Positions 1 through 5,525 of a stretch of DNA of 5,525 nt are shown piece after piece. The stretch's first letter is position 1, and every line of letters begins with the position of its first letter. Origin of the DNA: an uncultured Pseudomonadota bacterium (GTDB lineage Bacteria; Pseudomonadota; Gammaproteobacteria; Burkholderiales; SG8-39); the NCBI GenBank assembly GCA_903895005.1, contig CAITSH010000011.1, forward strand, positions 1-5,525, given 5' to 3'. The notes under the pieces are model-generated. The model searched no databases and was not told where the DNA came from. It saw nothing but the letters and a program-made list of their open reading frames with translations. Position numbers and translations under genes: made by a program.

Positions 1-1
1 C

Positions 2-829
2 ATGGCCCTCATAAAAGTCAAACCCACTTCCCCTGGACGTCGTAGTGTCGTCAAGGTGGTCAACCCCAATCTGCACAAGGGCAAGCCCCACACTGCACTG
101 CTTGAGCCCAAGTCCAACAAGGCCGGACGCAACAACACCGGCCGTATCACGACCCGGCACCAGGGTGGCGGGCACAAACAGCACTATCGTGTTGTCGATT
201 TCAAGCGCGACAAGGATGGTGTGCCGGCGAAAGTCGAGCGTCTTGAGTACGACCCGAACCGCAGCGCAAACCTGGCCTTGCTTTGCTATGCAGACGGCGA
301 ACGCCGCTACATCATTGCGACCAAGGGCATGGTGGCCGGAGCGCAACTCGTATCCGGTTCAGAAGCGCCGATCAAGTCTGGCAACGCGCTGCCGCTTCGC
401 AACATCCCGGTTGGTACGACGGTGCATTGCGTGGAAATGATGCCTGGCAAAGGCGCGCAAATCGCACGTGCTGCGGGCACCTCTGTGCAACTGCTGGCTC
501 GCGAAGGAAGCTACGCTCAACTGCGGCTGCGTTCGGGCGAGATTCGCAAGGTCAACGTCGATTGTCGCGCGACCATCGGCGAAGTTGGCAACGAAGAACA
601 CAGCCTGCGCTCAATCGGTAAGGCGGGAGCCAAACGCTGGCGCGGTATTCGTCCCACCGTTCGTGGTGTGGCGATGAACCCGATTGACCACCCGCACGGC
701 GGTGGTGAAGGCAAGACCGCCGCCGGACGTGATCCGGTCAGCCCATGGGGTACCCTGACCAAGGGTTACCGCACTCGTCGAAACAAGCGCACTAGCGGCA
801 TGATTGTTCAGCGCCGATATCAGAAATAG
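2..829 (+). CDS. rplB: 50S ribosomal protein L2
   Basis: L2 is a primary 23S rRNA-binding protein of the large subunit, needed for subunit association and for shaping the peptidyl-transferase region. The 275-residue product matches E. coli L2 (273 aa) almost end to end: [16 protein letters not shown] near the N-terminus, [14 protein letters not shown] around residues 48-61, [27 protein letters not shown], and the C-terminal [12 protein letters not shown]. The first His of that last motif is residue 230, which corresponds to the functionally important His229 of mature E. coli L2. An OB-fold half followed by an SH3-like half is expected from the family. The ATG at base 2 gives the usual [12 protein letters not shown] start, so the gene is complete, but its ribosome binding site and upstream neighbour (rplW in the usual order) are outside the window. 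It stops with TAG, 7 bases before rpsS. The sequence looks betaproteobacterial. Confidence 0.99.
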   Translation: MALIKVKPTSPGRRSVVKVVNPNLHKGKPHTALLEPKSNKAGRNNTGRITTRHQGGGHKQHYRVVDFKRDKDGVPAKVERLEYDPNRSANLALLCYADGERRYIIATKGMVAGAQLVSGSEAPIKSGNALPLRNIPVGTTVHCVEMMPGKGAQIARAAGTSVQLLAREGSYAQLRLRSGEIRKVNVDCRATIGEVGNEEHSLRSIGKAGAKRWRGIRPTVRGVAMNPIDHPHGGGEGKTAAGRDPVSPWGTLTKGYRTRRNKRTSGMIVQRRYQK

Positions 830-836
830 GTGACCT

Positions 837-1133
837 ATGGCACGTTCAGTTAAAAAAGGCCCGTTCGTCGATGCCCACCTCATCAAAAAGGTGGAAACCG
901 CACGTTCCGGCAACGACAAGCGCCCGATTAAAACCTGGTCGCGTCGTTCCACGATTCTCCCTGATTTTGTCGGCTTGACCATCGCGGTACATAACGGCAA
1001 GCAACACATGCCGGTCTATATCTCGGAAAACATGGTTGGTCACAAGCTGGGTGAATTCGCCCTGACCCGTACCTTCAAGGCCCACTCGGCCGACAAGAAG
1101 GTGGCGGCGCCCTCCGGCCCGCCGAAGAAGTAA
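837..1133 (+). CDS. rpsS: 30S ribosomal protein S19
   Basis: S19 sits in the head of the small subunit, where it pairs with S13 and contacts the A-site region and the intersubunit bridge. The 98-residue product starts [20 protein letters not shown] and carries the family core [20 protein letters not shown] (about residues 32-51), then [11 protein letters not shown] and [16 protein letters not shown]. coli S19 is 92 aa. The extra residues are in the basic C-terminal end ([13 protein letters not shown]), which is variable in the family. The ATG at 837 is preceded by AGGTGA (828-833), which overlaps the rplB stop codon. That spacing is short and suggests that ribosomes terminating on rplB restart here. 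Confidence 0.99.
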   Translation: MARSVKKGPFVDAHLIKKVETARSGNDKRPIKTWSRRSTILPDFVGLTIAVHNGKQHMPVYISENMVGHKLGEFALTRTFKAHSADKKVAAPSGPPKK

Positions 1134-1145
1134 GAGGAACGCGAC

Positions 1146-1523
1146 ATGGATACTCAAGCGAAACTACGTGGTGTGCGCCTGTCAGCCCAGAAAGGCCGGC
1201 TCGTCGCCGACCAGATCCGCGGTCTGACCGTCGAAAATGCCCTCAACGTCCTGGCTTTCAGCCCGAAGAAGGGTGCCCGGATCATCAAGAAGGTGCTCGA
1301 ATCGGCGATCGCCAATGCCGAGCATAATGACGGTGCTGACATTGACGAACTCAAGGTTAAGACGATTTACGTCGAAAAAGGCACCGTATTGAAGCGTTTT
1401 ACGGCGCGAGCCAAGGGCCGCGGTAACCGTATCATCAAGCCGACCTGCCACATTTTCATCACCGTCGGCGACGAAGTCAAACCAAAGAAGGGCGCCGCCG
1501 CTAAGGCTGCGGCCAAGGTTTAA
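1146..1523 (+). CDS. rplV: 50S ribosomal protein L22
   Basis: L22 binds 23S rRNA, and its long beta-hairpin lines the nascent-peptide exit tunnel near the macrolide site. The 125-residue product has the family core: [16 protein letters not shown] (residues 11-26), [20 protein letters not shown] (48-67), and the hairpin tip region with L82-K83-R84 followed by [10 protein letters not shown]. The tip aligns with M82-K83-R84 of E. coli, whose deletion gives erythromycin resistance; here it is intact. E. coli L22 ends at 110 aa. This protein adds about 15 residues of Lys/Ala-rich tail ([15 protein letters not shown]). AAGAGGA (1132-1138) overlaps the rpsS stop codon and serves as ribosome binding site for the ATG at 1146. 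Confidence 0.99.
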   Translation: MDTQAKLRGVRLSAQKGRLVADQIRGLTVENALNVLAFSPKKGARIIKKVLESAIANAEHNDGADIDELKVKTIYVEKGTVLKRFTARAKGRGNRIIKPTCHIFITVGDEVKPKKGAAAKAAAKV

Positions 1524-1532
1524 GGGGCATTT

Positions 1533-2456
1533 ATGGGACAAAAAATCCACCCGATCGGCTTCCGTCTTTCGGTCAATAAAAACTGGAGTTCGCGCTGGTT
1601 TGCAAACAGCAAGAATTTCGCCGGGATGCTCAACGAAGACCTGAAGGTTCGCGAGTACCTGAAGAAGAAACTTGCCCACGCTTCGGTCGGCCGCGTCATC
1701 ATCGAGCGCCCCGCTAAGGATGCGCGTATTACGATACATAGCGCGCGCCCCGGTGTTGTCATCGGTAAAAAGGGCGAGGACATCGAGGTGCTAAAGGCGG
1801 AGCTTCGCAAACTTCTTGGCGTGCAGATGGTTCACGTCAATATCGAAGAAATCCGCAAGCCGGAAATCGACGCACAGTTGATCGCCGATTCGATTACCCA
1901 GCAGCTGGAAAAGCGGATCATGTTCCGTCGCGCAATGAAGCGAGCCATGCAAAACGCCATGCGCCTTGGAGCACAGGGCATCAAGATCATGAGCGCTGGA
2001 CGCTTGAATGGTATCGAGATCGCGCGTACAGAATGGTACCGCGAGGGTCGTGTACCCCTTCATACGCTGCGAGCCGACATCGACTATGGCACGTCCGAGG
2101 CGAAAACCACCTACGGAATTATCGGTGTGAAGGTCTGGGTTTACAAGGGCGAGGTCCTGCCCAAAAGCGAGCAGCCTGCCGCCGCTCCCATGCCTGCATC
2201 GGACGAGAATGCGGTTGCACGCAAGGTAAAGAAAGCCGCCCCGCGTGCGAAGACCGGAGGGGAGTCACTGCCCGCCGAGAAGACGGCTGGCGAAGCGTCT
2301 CCGTCGGGTGAAAAGCCGAAGTCAACCCGGCGCGCGCCTGTGAAAAAATCCATCTCCGAGGGCGATGTGAAACCCGAAGTCAAGGCAGAGGATGCCAAGC
2401 CGAAGACCGCGGTCAAGCGTGTCGCCAAGAAAACCACGACCAAGGCCGCCGAGTAA
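1533..2456 (+). CDS. rpsC: 30S ribosomal protein S3 with long C-terminal tail
   Basis: S3 lies at the mRNA entry tunnel of the 30S head. Its KH domain binds 16S rRNA, and with S4 it contributes to ribosomal helicase activity. The N-terminal 209 residues follow E. coli S3 closely: [12 protein letters not shown] at the start, KH-loop G78-K79-K80-G81 inside [30 protein letters not shown] (131-147), and [20 protein letters not shown] (166-185). R132, R133 and K136 correspond to the E. coli residues implicated in mRNA unwinding. The product is 307 residues against 233 in E. coli. From about residue 210 it runs into a tail of about 98 residues rich in Ala, Lys, Pro and Glu with no Phe, Tyr or Trp, which looks disordered. 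The tail is in one continuous frame, so it is not a frameshift artefact. AAGGGG at 1522-1527 is the ribosome binding site. Confidence 0.98.
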   Translation: MGQKIHPIGFRLSVNKNWSSRWFANSKNFAGMLNEDLKVREYLKKKLAHASVGRVIIERPAKDARITIHSARPGVVIGKKGEDIEVLKAELRKLLGVQMVHVNIEEIRKPEIDAQLIADSITQQLEKRIMFRRAMKRAMQNAMRLGAQGIKIMSAGRLNGIEIARTEWYREGRVPLHTLRADIDYGTSEAKTTYGIIGVKVWVYKGEVLPKSEQPAAAPMPASDENAVARKVKKAAPRAKTGGESLPAEKTAGEASPSGEKPKSTRRAPVKKSISEGDVKPEVKAEDAKPKTAVKRVAKKTTTKAAE

Positions 2457-2474
2457 GCGGATCAGGAGCCAAGC

Positions 2475-2888
2475 ATGCTTCAACCAGCACGAACAAAATA
2501 CCGCAAACAGCAAAAGGGCCGGAACAAGGGCGTTGCTACGCGCGGAAACAAGGTTTCCTTCGGGGAATTCGGCCTTAAGGCCACCGGCCGCGGTCGCCTT
2601 ACCGCACGTCAGATCGAGGCGGCACGACGTGCAATGAGCCGCCATATCAAGCGCGGAGGCAGAATCTGGATCCGTATTTTTCCGGATAAGCCGATTTCAC
2701 AAAAGCCAGCCGAAGTCCGGATGGGTAACGGTAAGGGAAACCCGGAGTACTTCGTTGCCGAAATTGTCCCGGGTAAGGTGCTTTACGAGATGGACGGCGT
2801 AAACGAGACGCTCGCACGCGAAGCGTTTGCCCTGGCCGCGGCGAAGCTGCCGATTCGAACCACGTTTGTACACCGCCTTGTGGGGTAA
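2475..2888 (+). CDS. rplP: 50S ribosomal protein L16
   Basis: L16 is a late-assembling large-subunit protein that contacts 23S rRNA near the A-site tRNA and 5S rRNA. The 137-residue product (E. coli 136 aa) has [19 protein letters not shown] at the N-terminus, [20 protein letters not shown] (32-51), [27 protein letters not shown] (81-95) and [11 protein letters not shown]. Compared with E. coli there is a one-residue insertion near residues 21-26. R82 in VRMGNGKG aligns with E. coli Arg81, the target of the oxygenase RoxA/YcfD; whether it is hydroxylated in this organism cannot be seen here. AGGAG at 2464-2468 lies 6 bases before the ATG. The gap to rpsC is 18 bases and to rpmC only 3. Confidence 0.99.
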   Translation: MLQPARTKYRKQQKGRNKGVATRGNKVSFGEFGLKATGRGRLTARQIEAARRAMSRHIKRGGRIWIRIFPDKPISQKPAEVRMGNGKGNPEYFVAEIVPGKVLYEMDGVNETLAREAFALAAAKLPIRTTFVHRLVG

Positions 2889-2891
2889 GAC

Positions 2892-3086
2892 ATGAAAACT
2901 AACGAACTTCGTGCCAAGGACGAGGCACAATTGAGTGAAGAGTTGAGTAACCTGCTGAAGGCGCAGTTTTCCCTGCGCATGCAGAAGGCTACACAGCAGC
3001 TCACGAATACCAGCCAGCTGAAAAACACCAAGCGTGATATCGCGCGGGTACGCACGCTTCTGGCCGAAAAGACGAGGGCAAAATGA
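2892..3086 (+). CDS. rpmC: 50S ribosomal protein L29
   Basis: L29 is a small helical protein on the solvent side of the large subunit near the tunnel exit, next to L23, where nascent-chain factors dock. The 64-residue product (E. coli 63 aa) has the expected two long helices: [20 protein letters not shown], then [20 protein letters not shown], followed by [14 protein letters not shown]. It starts 3 bases after the rplP stop codon. The only purine-rich stretch before it is TGGGGTAAG (2881-2889), which spans the end of rplP, so translation is probably coupled to rplP. The TGA stop overlaps the rpsQ start codon in an ATGA arrangement. Confidence 0.98.
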   Translation: MKTNELRAKDEAQLSEELSNLLKAQFSLRMQKATQQLTNTSQLKNTKRDIARVRTLLAEKTRAK

Positions 3087-3352
3087 CCGAGCAGAAAATC
3101 AAGACGATCCGCAGCCTCACGGGCCGGGTGGTCAGCGACAAAATGAACAAGACCGTGACAGTTCTGATTGAACGCCGGGTAAAGCACCCGGTTATCGGTA
3201 AGATTGTCGTTCGTTCGAAAAAGTACCATGCACACGCCGAGACCAACGAGTTCAAGCAGGGCGACCTTGTTACGATCGAAGAATGCCGTCCGATTTCGAA
3301 GACGAAGGCATGGCGCGTAACGAAGCTTGTCGAAAAGTCTCGCGCTGTCTGA
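3083..3352 (+). CDS. rpsQ: 30S ribosomal protein S17
   Basis: S17 is an OB-fold primary 16S rRNA-binding protein of the 30S body. The 89-residue product (E. coli 84 aa) has the family landmarks [20 protein letters not shown] (13-32), [19 protein letters not shown], the acidic-basic turn [19 protein letters not shown] (59-77) and a short basic end. Its ATG overlaps the rpmC stop codon by four bases (ATGA, 3083-3086). GAGGG (3074-3078), inside the end of rpmC, is the likely ribosome binding site. It is the last gene of the S10 operon in this order. The downstream 168-base gap contains a promoter candidate but no visible intrinsic terminator. Confidence 0.99.
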   Translation: MTEQKIKTIRSLTGRVVSDKMNKTVTVLIERRVKHPVIGKIVVRSKKYHAHAETNEFKQGDLVTIEECRPISKTKAWRVTKLVEKSRAV

Positions 3353-3356
3353 AGGT

Positions 3357-3390
3357 TTGACTTGCGCAGTCGGCTTTTCTAGGTTATAGT
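3357..3390 (+). promoter_or_regulatory. candidate sigma-70-type promoter for the spc operon
   Basis: Starting 4 bases after the rpsQ stop codon there are two overlapping promoter-like pairs with 17-base spacers. One is TTGCGC (3362-3367) with TATAGT (3385-3390): strong -10, weak -35. The other is TTGACT (3357-3362) with TAGGTT (3380-3385): strong -35, weak -10. The first is preferred because of its -10; transcription would then start near 3395-3398. In E. coli the spc promoter lies in the same rpsQ-rplN gap, which supports the call. Strength and exact start cannot be judged by eye. Confidence 0.6.
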
Positions 3391-3520
3391 CGTTGGCTTT
3401 CCTGCTGCCTGCCGTTCCGCGCACAGGGTAACAGCCAAACGTAATTCAACCCGTACGGGTCCAAAACTGTCCGCAGCGTTGCCGTAAATGGTACAGCGGA
3501 AAAGTTGGAGAGGAACTTAA
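3391..3520 (+). promoter_or_regulatory. structured leader (5' UTR) of rplN
   Basis: This is the non-coding stretch between the promoter candidate and rplN. By hand it folds into three consecutive hairpins. Hairpin A pairs 3391-3408 with 3421-3441, with small bulges. Hairpin B is the perfect palindrome ACCCGTACGGGT (3449-3460). Hairpin C pairs 3461-3474 with 3496-3508, including TCCGC/GCGGA. The last two bases of hairpin C are the first two of the rplN ribosome binding site GGAGAGGA (3507-3514). No run of T follows any of the stems, so none looks like an intrinsic terminator. A role in feedback control of the spc operon is inference only; I do not recognise a named RNA family. Confidence 0.4.
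3488..3520 (+). other. short upstream open frame abutting rplN
   Basis: ATG at 3488 opens ten codons encoding MVQRKSWRGT. The frame closes with TAA at 3518-3520, directly against the rplN ATG at 3521 and in the same reading frame. There is no good Shine-Dalgarno sequence before it (upstream bases read GCGTTGCCGTAA), and its ATG sits in the apical part of hairpin C. It may be a chance frame; the stop-start contact is the only reason to list it. Confidence 0.15.
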
Positions 3521-3889
3521 ATGATTCAGATGCAGTCGGTTCTCGATGTCGCCGACAACACCGGTGCACGCTCAGTCATGTGCATTAAGGTGCTTGGCGG
3601 GTCTAAGCGTCGCTACGCCCAGATCGGCGATGTGATCAAGGTCAGTGTAAAGGATTGCGCTCCCCGTGGACGCGTCAAGAAAGGCGAGATCTATCACGCC
3701 GTAGTTGTTCGCACAGCCAAGGGCGTGCGCCGCAATGATGGTTCACTTGTCAAATTTGACGCGAACGCAGCCGTGTTGCTCAACGCCAAGCTTGAGCCCA
3801 TTGGTACGCGTATTTTCGGGCCGGTAACGCGTGAATTGCGCACCGAGCGATTCATGAAAATCGTGTCGCTGGCACCCGAAGTGCTGTAG
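3521..3889 (+). CDS. rplN: 50S ribosomal protein L14
   Basis: L14 binds 23S rRNA at the subunit interface beside L19, forms an intersubunit bridge, and is the docking site of the silencing factor RsfS in the family. The 122-residue product (E. coli 123 aa) has [20 protein letters not shown] (8-27), the signature region [20 protein letters not shown] (45-64), [14 protein letters not shown] (93-106) and the invariant end [12 protein letters not shown]. The start MIQMQS matches MIQEQT of E. coli, so the first ATG is preferred over the internal one at codon 4. GGAGAGGA (3507-3514) is a strong ribosome binding site. This is the first gene of the spc operon. Confidence 0.99.
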   Translation: MIQMQSVLDVADNTGARSVMCIKVLGGSKRRYAQIGDVIKVSVKDCAPRGRVKKGEIYHAVVVRTAKGVRRNDGSLVKFDANAAVLLNAKLEPIGTRIFGPVTRELRTERFMKIVSLAPEVL

Positions 3890-3911
3890 CGCTCAGTCAA
3901 GGAGCACAGTT

Positions 3912-4229
3912 ATGGAAAAAATCAAAAAAGGGGATGACGTCATCGTCATCGCCGGTCGTGACAAGGGCAAGCGGGGTGCGGTTCTTCGTCGTGCCGACAA
4001 GGATCATGTCGTTGTCGAGGGGATCAACCGTGTAAAAAAACACGTCAAGCCCAATCCGATGAAGAATCAGACCGGCGGCATTGTCGACAAGGACATGCCC
4101 ATGCATATCTCAAACGTTGCGTTATTCAATCCGCAGACCCAGAAGGCCGATCGTGTCGGCGTTAAGGTCCTGGAAGACGGGCGCAAAGTTCGCATTTTCA
4201 AGTCCAACGGCGAAGCCGTGGACGCCTGA
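3912..4229 (+). CDS. rplX: 50S ribosomal protein L24
   Basis: L24 initiates large-subunit assembly by binding the 5' domain of 23S rRNA, and in the mature ribosome it lies near the tunnel exit. The 105-residue product (E. coli 104 aa) opens with a KOW motif (about residues 5-32: [20 protein letters not shown] and on), then [17 protein letters not shown], a [20 protein letters not shown] segment and the end [20 protein letters not shown] (3899-3904), 7 bases before the ATG, is an excellent ribosome binding site. The gap to rplN is 22 bases, the largest within this part of the spc operon. Confidence 0.99.
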   Translation: MEKIKKGDDVIVIAGRDKGKRGAVLRRADKDHVVVEGINRVKKHVKPNPMKNQTGGIVDKDMPMHISNVALFNPQTQKADRVGVKVLEDGRKVRIFKSNGEAVDA

Positions 4230-4261
4230 GGGAGAGATTGAGCTATGGCTAGGCTGCAGGC
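4224..4261 (+). promoter_or_regulatory. possible S8-type translational operator at rplE start
   Basis: GCCTG (4224-4228) and CAGGC (4257-4261) can pair across the rplE ribosome binding site GGGAGA (4230-4235) and ATG (4245). Inside, AGC/GCT (4241-4243 with 4248-4250) puts the ATG partly in a small loop. In E. coli the repressor S8 binds mRNA at this same rplX-rplE junction. The placement agrees, but the stems are short and I cannot match the S8 recognition bases by eye, so this is a weak call. Confidence 0.25.
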
Positions 4262-4784
4262 TTTTTACAAAGACAAGGTTGTTCCTGATCTGCTGAAGCA
4301 GTTTGGTTACAAGTCTGTCATGCAAGTGCCTCGTATTGAGAAAATCACCCTCAATATGGGTGTCGGTGAGACTGTTAACGACAAGAAAATCCTGGATAAC
4401 GCCGTGGGTGACCTTGTGAAGATTGCCGGCCAGAAACCGGTCGTCACGCTAGCTAAAAAGTCCATCGCGACTTTCAAGGTTCGCAAGGGATATCCTGTTG
4501 GTTGCATGGTTACCCTGCGCGGCCAGAGGATGTATGAGTTTCTTGACCGTCTTGTCTCCGTTGCGATTCCGCGAATTCGCGACTTCCGCGGGATCTCGGG
4601 ACGTGCGTTTGATGGCCGCGGCAATTACAACCTCGGTGTCAAGGAACAGATTATTTTTCCGGAAATCGAGTACGACAAGATCGATTCCCTGCGTGGTCTG
4701 AATATCAGCATCACCACAACCGCGAAATCGGATGCCGAGGCGAAAGCCCTCCTGTCCGCGTTCAAATTTCCGTTCAAGAACTGA
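4245..4784 (+). CDS. rplE: 50S ribosomal protein L5
   Basis: L5 carries 5S rRNA into the central protuberance together with L18, and contacts S13 across the subunit bridge and P-site tRNA. The product is 179 residues, the same length as E. coli L5. Landmarks are [20 protein letters not shown] (7-26), the signature [15 protein letters not shown] (28-42), [19 protein letters not shown] (62-80), [13 protein letters not shown] (81-93), [19 protein letters not shown] (110-128) and [10 protein letters not shown]. It starts 15 bases after rplX behind GGGAGA (4230-4235). It is complete and typical. Confidence 0.99.
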   Translation: MARLQAFYKDKVVPDLLKQFGYKSVMQVPRIEKITLNMGVGETVNDKKILDNAVGDLVKIAGQKPVVTLAKKSIATFKVRKGYPVGCMVTLRGQRMYEFLDRLVSVAIPRIRDFRGISGRAFDGRGNYNLGVKEQIIFPEIEYDKIDSLRGLNISITTTAKSDAEAKALLSAFKFPFKN

Positions 4785-4787
4785 GGA
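4783..4787 (+). promoter_or_regulatory. ribosome binding site fixing the rpsN start
   Basis: GAGGA overlaps the rplE stop codon and lies 7 bases before the ATG at 4795. It supports that ATG over an in-frame ATG at 4732, which would add 21 non-S14 residues read inside rplE. Confidence 0.8.
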
Positions 4788-4794
4788 CTGCGTA

Positions 4795-5100
4795 ATGGCC
4801 AAGCTCGCCGTAGTCAATCGCGACAAGAAACGTCGCAAGACCGTAGCCAAATTCGCCGCCAAGCGTGCCGATTTGCTAGCGATCGTGAACAACCTGAAGC
4901 TGTCCGATGAAGAGCGGGCCGAGGCGCGCGCTAGGTTCCAGGCCCTGCCGCGGAATTCCTCGCCCGTCCGTCTTCGTAACCGTTGCACATTGACTGGTCG
5001 CCCACGTGGCGTCTACAGCAAGTTCGGTCTGTCGCGCAGCAAACTGCGTGACATCGCCATGCGCGGGGAGATTCCCGGCATGACCAAGGCTAGCTGGTAA
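4795..5100 (+). CDS. rpsN: 30S ribosomal protein S14, long zinc-free form
   Basis: S14 is a late-assembling protein of the 30S head, near S3, S10 and S19. From the ATG at 4795 the product is 101 residues, exactly the E. coli length, beginning [16 protein letters not shown]. The conserved C-terminal half has [20 protein letters not shown] (51-70), [11 protein letters not shown] and [13 protein letters not shown] at the end. Only one Cys (C64) is present, so there are no CxxC pairs. This is the C-minus form that folds without zinc, and no zinc-responsive paralogue is implied by this window. The frame stays open upstream to 4732, but those codons lie within rplE and do not resemble S14. It is 10 bases after rplE and 12 bases before rpsH. 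Confidence 0.98.
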   Translation: MAKLAVVNRDKKRRKTVAKFAAKRADLLAIVNNLKLSDEERAEARARFQALPRNSSPVRLRNRCTLTGRPRGVYSKFGLSRSKLRDIAMRGEIPGMTKASW

Positions 5101-5112
5101 AGGAGTATTTGC

Positions 5113-5508
5113 ATGAGTATGACTGACCCGATAGCCGATATGCTCACGCGGATTCGCAACGCCCAGGCGGTGCGAAAGACCTCCGTGTTTATGCCGGCCT
5201 CCAAGCTCAAACTATCCATTGCCCAGGTCCTTAAGGACGAAGGCTATATCGACGAATTCAAGGTGGTTTTGCGTGAGGGCAAGAGCGATCTCGAGATCGG
5301 CCTCAAGTATTACGCAGATCGGCCTGTCATTGAAAAGATCGAACGCGTTTCGCGTCCTGGCCTCCGTATCTACAAAGGGCGGGATGATCTTCCCAAGGTA
5401 ATGAACGGTCTTGGAGTCGCGATCGTTTCGACCTCCCAGGGTGTCATGACTGACCGTAAAGCGCGTGCGACCGGTGTCGGTGGCGAAGTGCTTTGCATCG
5501 TGGCTTAA
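5113..5508 (+). CDS. rpsH: 30S ribosomal protein S8
   Basis: S8 is a primary 16S rRNA-binding protein of the central domain and, in E. coli, the translational repressor of the spc operon. The 131-residue product (E. coli 130 aa) has [20 protein letters not shown] at the start, [19 protein letters not shown] (28-46), [11 protein letters not shown] (78-88), [20 protein letters not shown] (93-112) and the signature end [13 protein letters not shown]. The C-terminal STSQG segment (106-110) and the GVGGE turn are the rRNA-contact region of the family and are intact. AGGAG (5101-5105), directly after the rpsN stop codon, is the ribosome binding site. Confidence 0.99.
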   Translation: MSMTDPIADMLTRIRNAQAVRKTSVFMPASKLKLSIAQVLKDEGYIDEFKVVLREGKSDLEIGLKYYADRPVIEKIERVSRPGLRIYKGRDDLPKVMNGLGVAIVSTSQGVMTDRKARATGVGGEVLCIVA

Positions 5509-5517
5509 GAGGGAACC

Positions 5518-5525
5518 ATGTCTCG
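5518..5525 (+). CDS. rplF: 50S ribosomal protein L6, first codons only
   Basis: Only ATG-TCT-CG is visible before the window ends, giving M-S and probably R. L6 of E. coli begins MSR, and rplF follows rpsH in the standard spc order. GAGGGA (5509-5514), just after the rpsH stop codon, serves as ribosome binding site. The call rests on position and the first residues alone. Confidence 0.8.

Noticed and set aside
1182..1739. Antisense open frame of 185 codons across rplV and rpsC
   Set aside because: Both strands are open here because of codon use in the real genes. The product resembles nothing I know and the frame ignores both gene boundaries.
2160..2453. S3 tail as a frameshift or gene fusion
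   Set aside because: The frame is continuous from the core, the composition is typical of basic ribosomal tails, and rplP follows normally with its own ribosome binding site.
3357..3390. Single promoter using TTGACT with TATAGT
   Set aside because: The spacer would be 22 bases, well outside the usual 16-18.
2783..3424. Antisense open frame of 213 codons across rplP, rpmC and rpsQ
   Set aside because: It runs through three certain genes and into the promoter gap, with no recognisable domain or ribosome binding site.
3391..3441. Intrinsic terminator ending the S10 operon
   Set aside because: The stem has bulges and is followed by GTAATTCAACCC, not a run of T, so transcription most likely continues into rplN.
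4732..4794. Upstream extension of rpsN to an earlier in-frame ATG
   Set aside because: It would add 21 residues read from inside rplE. The ATG at 4795 has GAGGA at the right distance and gives exactly the 101-residue family length.
4449..4988. Antisense open frame of 179 codons across rplE and rpsN
   Set aside because: It lies opposite two certain genes and has a composition typical of reverse-complement reading of basic ribosomal proteins.
1..5525. A novel defence, mobile or biosynthetic system in the window
   Set aside because: All coding capacity is taken by core ribosomal-protein genes in standard order; no foreign gene, repeat array or insertion boundary is visible.

Overview
The window is a core ribosomal-protein gene cluster: the distal part of the S10 operon followed by the first part of the spc operon. 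All genes lie on the + strand. Gene order is rplB, rpsS, rplV, rpsC, rplP, rpmC, rpsQ, then a 168-base gap, then rplN, rplX, rplE, rpsN, rpsH and the first codons of rplF. This is the classic bacterial order. Every complete gene is recognisable by direct comparison with remembered E. coli proteins, and none is broken. The protein sequences look betaproteobacterial: the L2 stretches [15 protein letters not shown] and [12 protein letters not shown] and its RRYQK end, the L24 start [20 protein letters not shown], and the long zinc-free S14. The exact genus cannot be named from this window.

Region 1 (1-3352) carries seven S10-operon genes. They are separated by 3 to 18 bases, or overlap by 4 (rpmC/rpsQ), and most Shine-Dalgarno sequences touch or overlap the previous stop codon, so tight translational coupling is expected. 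The products are large-subunit proteins L2, L22, L16 and L29 and small-subunit proteins S19, S3 and S17. S3 carries a tail about 70 residues longer than that of E. coli, and L22 a short Lys/Ala tail.

Region 2 (3353-3520) is the only real intergenic space. It holds a candidate sigma-70-type promoter, in the place of the E. coli spc promoter, and a leader of about 125 bases. By hand the leader folds into three successive hairpins, the last ending in the rplN Shine-Dalgarno sequence. It also contains a 10-codon open frame whose stop abuts the rplN start codon. This is the least explained part of the window.

Region 3 (3521-5525) carries rplN, rplX, rplE, rpsN, rpsH and the start of rplF, spaced 9 to 22 bases apart. 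In E. coli, S8 (rpsH) represses this operon at the rplX-rplE junction. A weak inverted repeat enclosing the rplE start site lies at the equivalent place here.

I see no mobile element, CRISPR array, RNA gene, defence system or foreign gene. The window is ordinary housekeeping DNA; the points worth a second look are the rplN leader and the S3 tail.
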